Below are positions 63,989 through 64,000 of a DNA stretch of 64,000 bases, piece after piece. The position numbers and the translations under genes were made by a program. Source of the stretch: Lachnospiraceae bacterium (lineage in GTDB: Bacteria > Bacillota_A > Clostridia > Lachnospirales > Lachnospiraceae); NCBI GenBank assembly GCA_017416505.1, contig JAFQCI010000076.1:102576-166575 (forward strand). The letters run 5' to 3'. Position 1 is the stretch's first letter. Every line of letters starts with the position of its first letter. Under the pieces are notes generated by a model. That model was not told the origin of the DNA and did not search any database. It saw nothing but the letters and a program-made list of their open reading frames with translations.

Positions 63989-64000
63989 ATGTTGAAAAAA
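63989..64000 (+). CDS. Start of a + strand gene leaving the window
   Basis: ATG at 63989 lies six bases after AAGGAGG, and the four visible codons read MLKK. Nothing can be said about the product. Confidence 0.5.

Overview
The window looks like chromosomal DNA of a low-GC, anaerobic, spore-forming Firmicute, most likely a Lachnospiraceae-type Clostridia. The evidence is the AT-rich DNA with strong GGAGG ribosome binding sites, PolC, CotF-like spore coat genes, LexA with a Gram-positive type box, the L27 extension with its Prp protease, and a SpoIID-like/peptidoglycan-binding protein. No species call is possible from sequence reading alone.

Layout. (1) 1-1.8 kb, + strand: the end of a SpoIID-like protein and an Fe/Mn superoxide dismutase, then tRNA-Glu(CTC) on the minus strand. 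(2) 2-23.7 kb, almost all minus strand: conserved housekeeping genes. nadA, a TtcA-like PP-loop protein and an ion transporter come first. A long unit then runs pyrH-frr-uppS-cdsA-dxr-rseP-ispG-polC and covers UMP kinase, ribosome recycling, isoprenoid and lipid synthesis, a membrane protease and the replicative polymerase. A short + strand island holds two small coat-type genes and lexA. Next come obgE-yhbY-nadD-yqeK-rsfS and rplU-prp-rpmA, and then mgtE behind a structured leader that looks like an attenuator. (3) 24-35.4 kb: an MBL-fold hydrolase, a PTS EIIC-EAL fusion, a lipoprotein, a COG2984-type ABC importer, a duplicated-domain protein and a LonB-like protease. (4) 35.5-37.8 kb: a decay zone of four consecutive broken genes (ABC-2 permease, ABC ATPase, GNAT, macro domain). 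(5) 37.9-39.5 kb: a palindromic element, then promoter, tandem repeats, hairpin and a PemK/MazF-like toxin gene, with further repeats in its 3' region. (6) 39.5-62.7 kb, all minus strand: a defence-type island. It holds a PLD-nuclease/helicase with an overlapping methyltransferase, a PC4-like protein, an extended type III restriction-modification operon (SNF2-like helicase with one in-frame TAG, DUF4391, membrane protein, Mod, RhuM, Res), a Septu-like ATPase/HNH pair, a DUF7662-like protein, and a CbbX-like AAA+/J-like/HIRAN module with GNAT and small proteins around it. (7) 62.7-64 kb: small genes, an IS4-family transposase remnant and the first codons of a + strand gene.

How the parts fit. 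The left third is ordinary core genome. Regions 4 to 7 show turnover: broken genes, an IS remnant, palindromes and a dense run of nuclease, ATPase and methylase genes. The items most worth a second look are the mgtE leader, the repeat-flanked MazF-like locus, the CbbX-like/J-like/HIRAN module next to a Septu-like pair, the amber codon in the SNF2-like helicase, and several small ORFs with good ribosome binding sites (23787-23834, 58314-58460, 62748-62867).
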